A stretch of DNA of 64,000 nucleotides from Dactylonectria macrodidyma (Eukaryota > Ascomycota > Sordariomycetes > Hypocreales > Nectriaceae), in contig JAGMUV010000001.1 in the NCBI GenBank assembly GCA_020744425.1, positions 682,001-746,000 of the forward strand. The letters are read 5' to 3'. The position numbers were made by a program, and so were the translations under genes. The stretch's first letter is position 1. Every line of letters starts with the position of its first letter. Shown one piece after another: positions 45,361 to 55,615 of this stretch. Under the pieces are notes generated by a model. It was given only the letters and a program-made list of their open reading frames with translations, ran no database searches and was not told where the DNA came from.

Positions 45361-45821
45361 ACGGAGACCCAATTCCATGAGGTCTTATTCATGGCGGATC
45401 AACGACGTAGACTCGGTCGGCGTCATATACTCGAAAAGATAAACGGGGACCCAACCCCATCCTCGAAGAGTCATGTAATTTGAGAATGATGAACGTGTTT
45501 TAGGAGGCAAACCGGGAGTATAGCAGACGGAGACCCAAAGCCATAAATCGAGGGATTAAAGTAATGACTCAAAAAATAGATCGCGATATCGGTAAGATTT
45601 AACAATTGTGTAAGACGGAGACCGAAACCCACGCGGATTACACCGAACCCGACCACGACCAAGAACGGAAGAAGAATGAAGCTAACGCGGGCGTCTTATC
45701 CCCGCTAAGGTGGTACCTGAGCGGAGACCAAAATCCATCCATTCGCATTCCTCCAAAAAAGCGCTGAAGCAATTTGCCCCTGTTTAGCCTTACCCCAAAG
45801 TTCGCGGAGACCAAACCCCGC
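45361..45821. promoter_or_regulatory. Array of six ACGGAGACCCAAA-type elements
   Basis: Six cores in the same orientation start with CGG at 45362, 45444, 45528, 45616, 45722 and 45805, spaced 82, 84, 88, 106 and 83 bp. Consensus: (A/G)CGGAGACC(C/A)AAANCCAT. The DNA between cores is not conserved, and frames are not maintained from unit to unit. The array lies 270-730 bp upstream of the PLP enzyme gene and 630-1090 bp upstream of the permease gene. A CGG triplet is what Zn2Cys6 proteins usually contact (established for the family), and a Zn2Cys6 gene is two genes away. A regulatory role is inference. Confidence 0.6.
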
Positions 45822-46447
45822 GCGCCAGGACTAACAAGCGTCAACGGCGGAGCGGAGGAAACAGAGCTTATTGTCCTTCATTTTGTAGATGATCTCGCCT
45901 TATCGAATAGTCAAATGATAACAACTTCTGAAAGAAAATGACAAATTGTTGAGTTGCAAGATTGTTTATCACAGCTGATATGGAAGATATGGAACGAACC
46001 TAGGAGAAAAAGTGTTCGCAACACGTAGGACAAGGAAACGACTTGAGACCTAGACCGTTATGGTTTTCCATCTTAGACTTTCATAGCGATTTCGGCCAGA
46101 GATGTCGTATGGAGCTAACAGCTTTCCACACAAGAAGGGCGCTCTGCACGAGTCACCAATGCAACCTTCTCGGTCCTTGTCTTACAGATCATTAGCATGG
46201 TACCCCGCGAAGCTAAGAGTTAGAAGGCGGTAGTGTCGGAGTGTGGGTCTGGGGTTCTCGCAGCTGGAAGATAGCAATTTAAGACAGCGATGACAATGGA
46301 TGATTGAGAGGTATAAATGCATCCCTTCGCTGCAGAATTGACTCATGCTTTCACATCAAGGGTCGGTTACTAAATCACCAACCATCATTGAACTTGCTTG
46401 CCTTCCGATTTTGTATCTACCCTCACGCCTCGTATCCCAACAACGCC
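45822..46447. other. Upstream region of the permease gene
   Basis: Promoter and leader space of the plus-strand permease. A short frame at 45870-45930 reads VDDLALSNS, superficially like a reverse-transcriptase motif, but nothing around it supports a retroelement. Confidence 0.4.
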
Positions 46448-48278
46448 ATGGCAGTTGCAAAGCCGCCTTCTCACGATGTGGAGAAGGTCAGTCAAGCCAT
46501 CGACATTGGGGGCTTGGACCGTGTTCAGACCGGCGACGACCAAAAGCACCACTCGCAAGATGACGGTCAGCAGACGACGCTTCACCGTGGACTCAAGGCC
46601 CGCCACATCACAATGATAGCTATCGGAGGCGCCATCGGCACCGGCCTCATCATCGGAACCGGAAAGTCACTGGCTCAGGCCGGTCCAGGCTCCGTATTCA
46701 TCTCTTACACCATTGTTGGCTTCGTGGTCTTCTTGATCATGGCGGCTGTGGGAGAGATGGCGTCATGGCTTCCTGTGTCTGCCGGATTTACTGCATATGC
46801 GACTCGATTTTGCGACCCTTCACTTGGCTTTGCCTTAGGCTGGTGGTAAGTTTTCTACTTTCTATCCAGTGTACCATAGCTTACTGACGGCCTCGTAACA
46901 GCTATTGGGTGAAATATGTCATTATTGCGCCAAATCAGCTCACCGCGGCTGCGCTTGTTATACAATTCTGGGTTGATCGCGACACGGTAAATCCAGGAGT
47001 GTTCATCGCAATCTTCCTGGTTTGCATCCTTTGCATCAACTACTTTGGTATTCAATTCTTCGGCGAATTCGAGTTCTGGCTGTCGGCTTTCAAAGTCATC
47101 ACTATCGTCGGAATTATCATCTTCTCCTTCATTCTGGCCATGGGCGGAGGCCCAGATAAGCAGCGAAAGGGCTTTACTTACTGGAAAGAACCGGGGTACG
47201 TCGTCGTCTTACAAGGGTCTGTCTGTGTTTGCCCCCAATCGCTAACAACAATCACAGTGCTTTCAAACCCTACATTAATGAGGGTTCAAGCGGCCGTTTC
47301 CTGGGGTTTTGGTCGTGCATGATCAATGCAACGTTCGCCTATATGGGCACAGAGCTCGTGGGCGTGACAGTGGCTGAAGCCCAGAACCCACGAAAAACGA
47401 TCCCCCGGGCTATCAAGCTTACGTATTATCGGATCCTGTTCTTCTACTGCCTCAGCGTTCTTCTCGTTGGAATGCTTGTGCCCTACAACTCGCCACAGCT
47501 GGTTTTCGCTACGGAAGCCAAAACCGGCGCTTCAGCTTCGCCATTCGTCGTTGCTGCCGAGCTTGCGGGAGTGCGAGCCATCGCCCACATCCTGAACGCA
47601 TGCATTTGCGTCTTCGTTTTCTCGGCTTCAAACACCGATCTTTACATCTCCAGTCGCACCCTGCACGCGCTAGCATCAGATGGCCTCGCTCCCAAGATAT
47701 TCAAGAGGACGAACAAGAACGGAGTTCCGATTTACGCCCTTGGCTTCTCGGCACTCTTTTGCCTGCTTGCCTTTATGAATGTTTCAGACGATTCGAAGAA
47801 GGTTTTCCAATACTTTGTCAATCTCACGACCATCTTCGCCCTGGTGACATGGATTTCTATCCTAGTTACCCACATTTACTGGTGTCATGCTCGCAAAGTG
47901 CAAGATCTCGCTGATGAGGCTTTGCCCTACGTTGCCCCCTTTGGTGTCTACGGGACATACGCTGCCTTGTTCGTCTGTGTCATTGTAGCCCTGACCAAGA
48001 ACTACGACGTTTTTGTTGGGGACTTTGACAAAGACAAGGCAAAGACTTTCATCACTGGCTACCTCGGAATTCCCGTCTATTTGCTGCTCATCTTTGGCCA
48101 CAAGGTTTTCACTAAGAGTCGCGGAATCAAGCCGGCGGATGCGGACTTTTACACTGGCAAAGATGTCATTGACCGAGAGGAAGAAGAGTTTCTCGCAAGA
48201 AAGGCCGCCAACAGAGAACTCGAGGGAAGGAGCAAGGGCAGCTGGTTCTACAAGACGTTCGTGTCGTGGTTGCTCTGA
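46448..48278 (+). CDS. YAT-family amino acid permease
   Basis: Exons 46448-46845, 46902-47195 and 47258-48278 (introns gtaagt...taacag and gtacgt...atcacag, the latter with a gctaac branch) encode 570 aa. The APC/YAT signature is clear: GLKARHITMIAIGGAIGTGLIIGTGKSL at the first membrane segment, then FLIMAAVGEMASWLPVS, GTELVGVTVAEAQNPRKTIPRAI, and FSASNTDLYISSRTLHALASDGLAPKIF. The cytoplasmic tail carries ADFYTGKDVIDREEEEF. These permeases are plasma-membrane proton symporters for amino acids; the tail motif resembles dicarboxylic or general amino acid permeases, but specificity is not determined. Divergent from the PLP enzyme gene. Intact. Confidence 0.93.
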
Positions 48279-48583
48279 GGTTGGCCATTGCTTGAAACAA
48301 ACTCAAGAAGTCCTCAAAGTTGGAAAAAAAATCCATTTTTTGAGGCAAGCTTGCAAAGAGAAAGAGTTCGTGAGTGGCGCTTGTCGGTTCGTCGAATCGT
48401 GTTGTATAAAATTATTGGGGAGATATAGTTTCAATTGGCTCAAGACTTCAGTTACATCAAATGATCTCTAGACTTCAAGACAATTTTAAGGCTCGCAGTA
48501 ACAAGTCTATAAAAATACCACGTCCAGAGACGGTCATTCGAACCATCAGGTGTTGAAAAATGGTAGGTCTGTGAACTGTTCTC

Positions 48584-50197
48584 TCAAGTCTCCTCCACTC
48601 TCCGAAACCAGATCATCTCTTTCAAGATAGGCTCTAGATCCAACCCAAGTTTCATCGCTTTACCGTCTTCGAACATAAATCTGGCTTGGAATGAATCAAC
48701 TTGATCTTCTAAAAAGTCCCCCAGATGGGCGGTGTACTCTGTTTGCTCGCAATTGTGATCAAATGCTAGAGTAAATCCCAGAGATCGATCCATGGCGTCA
48801 ATAAATAGCCTGTTGTCCCGGATCTGAACGATCACGTCATGATATCCTGGGTGCGAGTATTTGCCAACGTAGAGGCCAAGTGGTGTCGTTTGAGGCTGCA
48901 TATTTCCGACGGGAACATTGCGTGCCTGTGACCTATTTTCTTTGACCTTGCTTGACTTTTCTCCCTGTCTCTTGAATTGTTGTTTGGGGTGGGATGGGTT
49001 TCCCTTCACTGTACTCTTTAGAGTTTTGGACCTTTGCCGACGCGGGCGGTCTGGCTCTGGGATTTGAAGCAGTTCGTCGATCAGATCTCGAACCACAATA
49101 GTACCAATGGGTCCTGCTCCAGTCGAATTTCCCACAATAACAGCGCCAAATTTGAAGCCGGGGACAAAGAAGAAGCGGCTTCCGAATCCATCTATCATGC
49201 CGTTATGCCCGACAACCATGTGCCCTCGATAGTAATACAGTTCTAATCCCGCGCAGTACACAGCAGGTGAGTAATATGGCTTCAGATGTCTTGAGTTTGG
49301 ATTTACAAAGGATCTCGTTTGGACGAGACCTTGGTAGATCTTTTCGTTGATAGGGCTTTTGCGGCTCATCAATGCCTGGATCCATTTGACAAAGTCGTTC
49401 ACGCTCGTGATTATGGAGCCCGCACCTTGGCTCTCTGGACAATCCGGGCTTTGAAACGCCTGGTAAGTTGACTTGTCTTTGTACCAATGGTATCCCGTAG
49501 CAATGCGATACCCAAGCCCTTTGGCTCTGGCGTTTCCAGGTTGAAGACTGGTTGACTTCATGTCGAGCGGCTCAAAGAAATGCTTCTCTAGAAAATCTGA
49601 AAAGTTTTCTTTGGCTTTCACTTCAACCAAGTGCGTTGCGACAGTATACATCATGTTGCAATAAATGTATCTCGTCCGTATAGGAGCGGCCACAGGTAGG
49701 TTTCGCAAGTTCCTTGTGATAGATCTAGCATCGTCTGGCTGTGACGCTTGTGCACCCATGTATGAATTGTTGTGACTAAGGACTCAAGTCAGCGACAATC
49801 ACTAGTTTAAATGTTGAGGGTGTCATTACGCTGCCATTCCAGTTCGATGACTTAAAATATCCTCAACTGTGACATTTTCCGTATAGCCAGCGCCGGACAT
49901 AACGAAGTCATCGGGGAGCAAGCTAGACATTATTGCATCGTACTGCACCTCTGGAAAGTTCTCGTTGTCATCGATCAACAAGGCGACTGATGCTGCAGTC
50001 AAAGACTTCCCACACGAGGCGACATCGAAGAGTGTGTCTGTGGTACACGGTATTGGAGGTTCAATAGATGCCAGCCCGTAGCCTTGAGAGGCGACCTTGC
50101 CGTCTTGCACAACGGCAATTGCAAGACCAGGGACATGGTGTTGACACATCAAGTCCTCCACAAGAGACTGGAATTTTTCAGAGCGGAAGAAATCCAT
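48584..50197 (-). CDS. Class C beta-lactamase-fold serine hydrolase (PBP-like, S12)
   Basis: Exons 50197-49830 and 49775-48584 (54-bp intron, gtaatg...ccttag) encode 519 aa. The beta-lactamase (PF00144) domain shows the SxxK motif SCGK (Ser61, Lys64) and the YxN motif YCN (Tyr161-Asn163), with HRTGM before and HNGMIDGFGSRFFFVPG later, where the third motif lies. After a basic linker (RPRRQRSKTLKSTVKG) comes a C-terminal lipocalin-like domain (PLGLYVGKYSHPGYHDVIVQ). No signal peptide, so cytosolic. Fungal members hydrolyse esters or amides such as side-chain or polyketide esters, and some open lactams; the substrate here is unknown. Convergent with the permease gene. Intact. Confidence 0.9.
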
Positions 50198-50801
50198 GGC
50201 GGGGAGAGGGGTGTGAGGGTTTTAAGAACAGTTGCTTACGGTGCCCTTACTTCGCTAGGCCTGTGGGCTTTATCACCACCTCTGTATTAGCCACCGTCCA
50301 CCACAACCCATGCGCCACCTTTGAGGCGGTTGGCGGGTTGAGCCACAATTCGTGCCACAATTCGTTCCACAATATGTGCCACCAGTATCGAGCCGCCAAA
50401 AGCTTTGTTGACGCTGCTTCTGCCTGAAGTTCAAGAGGACTCCCTTCGTGTTGGAGAAGTGGCATAGCCGATGGTGGTGCATGGGCAGTCACAGGAGACA
50501 GTGTCATACATTTATGCGAGAATCGTCAGAATAGTGTTCCAGGTCTGTTGCAGGTTCAGCAGGTCTACTAGTATCGTGGCCTCCTTGATCAGTTATAAAT
50601 AGGATGAAGGTGCCACCCGCCTGGACGTCCTCCGGGTGAGCATCCATGCTACGGGCGGAGAGGTTGCGATCCTGAAGCGACATGAACCACGCTTTGCGCA
50701 GTTGCCAGCTCCAGGAAACTGTTGCTGTAATAGAGCGATCTACAACAGTGCATTGACCTTCCCTCGTGTTTCTCTTGGGCTCTTGAGACCAGTCTTCGAC
50801 G
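50198..50801. other. Intergenic region
   Basis: Promoter of the beta-lactamase-fold gene and upstream sequence of the repetitive-protein remnant. A micro-repeat of CCACAATTCGT-like words lies at 50343-50375. No gene is supported. Confidence 0.4.
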
Positions 50802-52236
50802 ATGGATCGCGTTTATTTCTCCCGTTTGGGCCCCTATCAGTCCAGCATGGCGCCCTTTCTTTATCTACTCTTTTTCACTCTTCGCACAAGCAGATCCTAC
50901 TGTTCCTGCTTACACCATCCCTCGACCAGAGCCAGTCAAGGTTCCGCTTGAAGAGAATCGCCGAACACCGGAAGATCTAGACCGCCAACGTGCTCGAAGC
51001 CGAACTCAGCGGGACTTCGAAGCCACCCAGCCACGAAATAGGCCGGAAGGAAACTTCGTTGACGAGACGGCCATACAAGCTCTCCCAAAATCCCCGCAGG
51101 AGCCGGTCAGAGCCCCTCTTGACGAGATTCGCCGTACATTAAGCGACCTAGACTGCCAACATGTGGAAGAGAGAGTCTGCGTGAGGGGAGGTGGTGAGGC
51201 CTTGTTACCTCCCAAGCAGATCGCCCGTATGATGAATAGTCTTGACCGTCAGCACGTCGAAGAAACAACTCGTCGAAGGCGAATATTTCAGTCCCAGAAG
51301 GTCATAGAATCAGATTTCCAAAATGGGAAGCTCAGAGTATCCCTTGAGGAGGTTACCCGTACAATCCGCGGTTTGGATCACTGGCATACCGAACGCACAG
51401 CCCATCGGAGAGAAGGGGGTCGCCACCAAGAAGCAGCGAAGCCACAGACCTAAGGTGAGAGGGCTATAGTGCCTCTCAAGCAGACCAGCCGTTTGTTGAC
51501 TGATCTAGATCGGCAGCATACCGAAGAAACCACCAATCGGAGACAAGGAGAGCGTCCACAAGAGGCCGTGGAGTCGCGGCTCCGAGACGGCAGGCTTGGA
51601 CTATTAGCTGAGGAGATCACATTGAAGAACCTAGACTGCAGAAACACTTCAACGGACGCAAGGCACTGTCGGACAGGGGAAGATCTTATTACCTCCCGAG
51701 GAGATCACTCGTACAATGGACGAGCTGAACCGGCGGCACTCTAGAGTAACAGTCCGTCTGAGGCAAAGAGGTCTCCCACAGGAGTCCATGGAGCTACCGT
51801 TCCAAAAATAGGGGACTCGGAGTACCTCTTGAAGAGATTATCCGCACGTGTGATGATCTAGACCGGTGACGTGCTGAAAGCCAGGCCCGCCAAAGAGTAA
51901 GTGATACTGAGCCGGTACAATGGCCAAGGACCCCAAACCGATCTTCCGTCCTCCGCAGACACTGCCTTCCCGCAAGAGCCATCGAACATAACAAGAATCC
52001 TTCTGACTCCATCAGTCATAGAAAAGACACACACTGACCCAATCGTTCTAAATACTAATCGCAGATTAGAGGAGAACCGTTTCACAAGATCTGCTCCTAA
52101 CCTAAAGAGTCCCAACCGTAGCGGTGATATCCTATATGAGACATCAACTTCTGGCAGGTTTCCTCTGGAGGGACCGGCCGCTTTCGCTGAGGTTGATGAG
52201 CTATCCTTCCTAGCTGAGGCTATCCAGCGAGCCTGA
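50802..52236 (+). pseudogene. Decayed gene for a repetitive, charged (possibly secreted) protein
   Basis: An ATG at 50802 or 50847 begins a hydrophobic stretch (MAPFLYLLFFTLRTS) that could be a signal peptide. One base shift later the frame continues DPTVPAYTIPRPEP and then imperfect repeats built on PLEEITRTL..LDRQH.EE with Arg-rich tails. The Leu codon of the LDRQH core lies at 50977, 51148, 51241, 51373, 51505 and 51631, spaced 171, 93, 132, 132 and 126 bp, all multiples of three; two more cores follow at 51725 and 51858 out of register. A TAA at 51451-51453 and further frameshifts break it, and an open tail (EVDELSFLAEAIQRA) ends at 52236. Coding origin is strongly supported by the periodicity; the family is unknown. 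Confidence 0.62.
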
Positions 52237-52989
52237 CTGCACATAGCAATAATATTAAACCTTCAGCTATTATTATCCACACAGTAGGAGACTAACCGTT
52301 CATTTATATTAAGCGGAGTGCAGATTTTGCAGATAACCTTTATAAGGACTTCTTTCTACAGACCTTTCTAGAGCTTTTCCTATGGGGGAGGGGCGGCCTG
52401 AAGGCAATAAGCGAGCCGGATAGAAATTTGCCCGACGCTTTAGAGCTAGCAAGGCGCAGTACAAATCATTCGCTTAATTATTAGGGCTAAATATGGACTG
52501 CGATAACATAGAGGTCAGTTTACTCCCATAAGTTGGCAAGGGGCTACACTCCGTACCTTGCCCCAGTGTTATAGCTATAACAGATAGAGTTTAATTATGC
52601 CGTAAGAATAATGATATCTGTTAAGGTGTAATGCCATGAGTACTTTTCATACCCCCCCTGTAGTGACTGACTTGCAGCCCCTTGCCCGTTAGTTTTTCCA
52701 ACATTGCCCCAACAAATCTCAGTGTAGATGAGCATTGGTGTAATCCTGATCATTAAAATCGGAGTCAGAGATAGTAACGAACTGATGAAGCGACATAGTT
52801 GCAATGAAATGAACGGTAGATTCCCGCGATGACCTCGAATGTGCCCACTAATAAGTATATTCCCTCTAGCCTTCTTAATTTCCCGCTCTTATAAGCCGTA
52901 CTGAGCAGACAAAGCGGCCACAAAACACGATCACAACCAAAATTGACATGCTACCTTCCGAAAAAGTGAAAACAAGTCACCCTACTGCT
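52237..52989. other. Intergenic region, partly AT-rich
   Basis: No recognisable gene. Around 52240-52620 the DNA is AT-rich and may be an eroded element. The end is the 3' flank of the small minus-strand gene. Confidence 0.4.
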
Positions 52990-53354
52990 CTAAGCACCGA
53001 AGGTCCTCTTGAACTCCGCCCGGATCTGGTCAGGAGCAAGTGGATTCGTCGGAGACACCAAAACTGGCCCTGCAATGGTTTTCGGAGCAATCCTTCGGAG
53101 GGATGTTGAAGAGGCGGAATAGTTGACCTGGATCTGTAGATTCCAGTCGCCCGATGAGGTTATCTATTGGCACAGTTTTAGCTATTTAATCCACCTCAAG
53201 GGAAAAGAGAGCGATGAACACTTACTCCTTGCATGTCGAGACGAAAGTTCTGGTCACGGAAGATAGTCGTCTGGGAGCTAGGAAAGCCTTCAAGCTTCTC
53301 GTCCGGAATAGAGTCAATGAAGTCCATGAGATCTCGCTTGATTCCTCGGCCCAT
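52990..53354 (-). CDS. Small two-exon gene, unknown function (100 aa)
   Basis: Found by joining frames by hand. Exon 1 (53354-53226) starts MGRGIKRDLMDFIDSIPDE and runs to LDMQG. A 62-bp intron (gtaagt...gccaatag) follows, then exon 2 (53163-52990) reads ITSSGDWNLQIQVNY and ends LAPDQIRAEFKRTFGA. The junction is phase 0, and both exons are multiples of three (129 and 174 bp), giving 100 residues with natural-looking composition. No signal peptide or membrane segment is seen, and no family is recognised. The strong GTAAGT donor, the clean frame and balanced amino-acid use argue for a real gene. Confidence 0.62.
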
Positions 53355-53957
53355 CTTGAAGGTTTTCTGCTTAGTATTCGGGATAGAAAAGAGAGAGAAT
53401 GCGTGTGTATGTTGTCATCAAAGAGAAAGGTAGAATATGCTCTTTTGATTCATTGAATCACATCTTCAAGAAGGACTTGTCGAAGGGTTTATATGCACTT
53501 TTGCCGGCTCTAAGATGCTGTCTGGTAACTGCCCTCGCAACCCTTTGGGGCAGCTCCTGTTTCATTAGGCGCTTTATTTCCCTATCACTATTGGTAGTGT
53601 CCATGCCTCTTCTCGTCCGAGAGCATACTTAGCATCAAGTCGCCCGGTCATGACCGTGAAGATGGTTGCCGGTCACGACAAGGCCGCGTGGGGTCCAAAA
53701 ATCATTGGATACGTTTGCGAGATATAAATAATAGGTACCTCCCAGCGGCAAACTGGCCTGTGACCAAGGCCGCCTGGCGGCTAGGTGCCGGTATTGTTCC
53801 AGTGCGGGGTCACACATTCACTCGGAATAATTTCGGCTTTAGCGGCCCTCGGAATCACTTTCCCAACACAACCTCACAACCTCGCATCTTCATCTCTTGC
53901 ATCCCAGTTTCTCGAGTATCTTTGCAGTTTGTCTCTTTTTCATCGACATTACAAGAA
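53355..53957. other. Intergenic region between divergent genes
   Basis: Shared upstream space of the minus-strand small gene and the plus-strand APH kinase. The kinase frame is open upstream of its ATG from 53688, but no ATG precedes 53958 in frame. Confidence 0.45.
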
Positions 53958-55283
53958 ATGACTAGTCCAAGTCGCGAAGGTCTTGTCTGGCAAGAGAGCC
54001 CCCTTGGCGACAAGCCTCGGTGGAAAACAGAGCCACGGGTAGAAGCCATCAGGGCAGTTTGCCTCCGCGTCTTGAAGCTAGCGTCTGAAAAAGACTGCAT
54101 CGTCGAATTCTTCGCCGCTGGGTCCTTCAACAGATTATACTTCGTAGAGGTGCCAGGCCAGGAAAAACTCGTGATGCGAATCTCTCTCCCTGTTGACCCT
54201 CGCAACAAAATACTCGGAGAGGTTGCCACAGTGCGCTGGTTACGCCGCTTCACCAGCATTCCGGTCCCTGAGATCATTGCCTTCGATGCATCTAGCGACA
54301 ATGAAATTGGCTTTGAATGGATTTTAATGCCTTTCATTGCCGGCACTTCGGCTTACTCTCTCTGGCGCAAAACCCCTATGATAACCAAGGAGGGATTGGT
54401 GAAGCAAGTGGCCAAATTTCAAGCTCAAATCCTCGAAGCCTCGGAAACCAAGTCCCCCCTGAGGGGAATTGGAACACTGACTTATGGTTCTGGGGAAGTG
54501 GACGGCCTCAGGGAGGATACTACTCCAGAGCCAGGGCAGATTGTGTCAAGACACTTCTTCACAGGCAAACACTTCGACTATGATGTACCCCGTGGGCCCT
54601 TTCCTTCAAGCCGCGAATGGATGGACTCATATCTTGCAATCACCATCCAGGAACAAGAAGAAGAACTAGGCATGACCGAAGATGATGAAGATAAGGAGGA
54701 TACCGAGCACCACATTTCCATCGCAAAGAGGCTCCAGGGACTCTTGCCTATCATCTTCCCTTCAGCCGAGGACCTTCCTGAACGCACAGCACCTTGGCAT
54801 GAAGATCTTTCCCTGAAGAATATGCTGGTCGATCGAGACGGCACCATTACCGCGATACTGGATTGGGAATTTGTCTCAGCAATGCCTTACTGGCTCGCGA
54901 CCGAGTCTCCTCAGTTTTTAAATGGACCGACACGCGAGAAAGAGCCCGTCCGCGATGATTATGGCGACGAGACCCCGGAAGAGGCAGAAGATCGCAAGAG
55001 CGTGGGCGATACCCAAGATAATGAGGGGAAGAATGAGCTCTACTGGCACCATCTGATGGAGTACGAGCAAACGAAACTGAGGGCGGTGTACGCAGACCAC
55101 ATACGGGAATTGAGGCCTACATGGGACGCGGAGGTCGCGGATGGTGTTTTGAGGGATGACTTTCTTGGGGCTGTTGAACAATGTGCTGCCGGCTGGCCAT
55201 TACGGGCTATCGAGAGGTGGATAGACGCAGTGGAAAAGGGCGAATTTCCGAGGCTTTATAATGTCTTGGAATCGAAAGTCTAG
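53958..55283 (+). CDS. Aminoglycoside-phosphotransferase-fold (APH) kinase, second copy
   Basis: A 441-aa single-exon APH-family protein. N-lobe motifs are FFAAGSFNRLYFVEV (Gly loop), VMRISLPVDPRNKILGEVATVRWL (Lys/Glu pair region) and TSIPVPEIIAF. The C-lobe has the catalytic WHEDLSLKNML (residues 280-290) and AILDWEF with metal-binding Asp302. A long acidic insert (EQEEELGMTEDDEDKEDTE) is present, and the C-terminal part has RAIERWIDAVEKGEFPRLY. The start at 53958 is the first in-frame ATG. It is only distantly similar to the APH kinase at 41699-42934, so the two are not a recent duplication. Substrate unknown. Intact. Confidence 0.88.
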   Translation: MTSPSREGLVWQESPLGDKPRWKTEPRVEAIRAVCLRVLKLASEKDCIVEFFAAGSFNRLYFVEVPGQEKLVMRISLPVDPRNKILGEVATVRWLRRFTSIPVPEIIAFDASSDNEIGFEWILMPFIAGTSAYSLWRKTPMITKEGLVKQVAKFQAQILEASETKSPLRGIGTLTYGSGEVDGLREDTTPEPGQIVSRHFFTGKHFDYDVPRGPFPSSREWMDSYLAITIQEQEEELGMTEDDEDKEDTEHHISIAKRLQGLLPIIFPSAEDLPERTAPWHEDLSLKNMLVDRDGTITAILDWEFVSAMPYWLATESPQFLNGPTREKEPVRDDYGDETPEEAEDRKSVGDTQDNEGKNELYWHHLMEYEQTKLRAVYADHIRELRPTWDAEVADGVLRDDFLGAVEQCAAGWPLRAIERWIDAVEKGEFPRLYNVLESKV

Positions 55284-55615
55284 AATAGTGATTGGATTCG
55301 CTTCGCCGGAGTGTTGAGGACCTACTCTCCGTTGAGAGATTGCTTTACAAAAACAAGAGTTTATTTTGGTGTCAAACCGTCTAGAGGCTTCGACCCCAAG
55401 ATTCTAGATCGTAATGTCCTGGGAGAGTTATCTGGGACGTTTGGTGAGATGAGATGAGGAAAACAACAGACCACAATCTGTGAGTACGTGTGCCTTGGCT
55501 GCTTGATCCTGCAGTTCCGGGTAGCGACAGACTGAGCCTCAAACTTCATCGTTGAGACTGTACAAAGGTCTTGATAATTAAGGAGAGTCTAGCGTACCAT
55601 ATTCTTATCGATTAT

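Noticed and set aside
45361..45821. Array as a repeat-containing peptide precursor gene
   Set aside because: The frame is not preserved between units on either strand, stops follow the core within a few codons, and spacer sequence is not conserved.
45870..45930. VDDLALSNS as a reverse-transcriptase active-site motif
   Set aside because: Only nine residues match the idea, with no flanking retroelement domains and a stop soon after.
39272..50197. Classic secondary-metabolite cluster
   Set aside because: No polyketide synthase, peptide synthetase, terpene cyclase or prenyltransferase gene is present, so only a loose metabolic cluster is proposed.
50343..50375. CCACAATTCGT micro-repeat
   Set aside because: Two to three short imperfect copies; could be chance and has no evident context.
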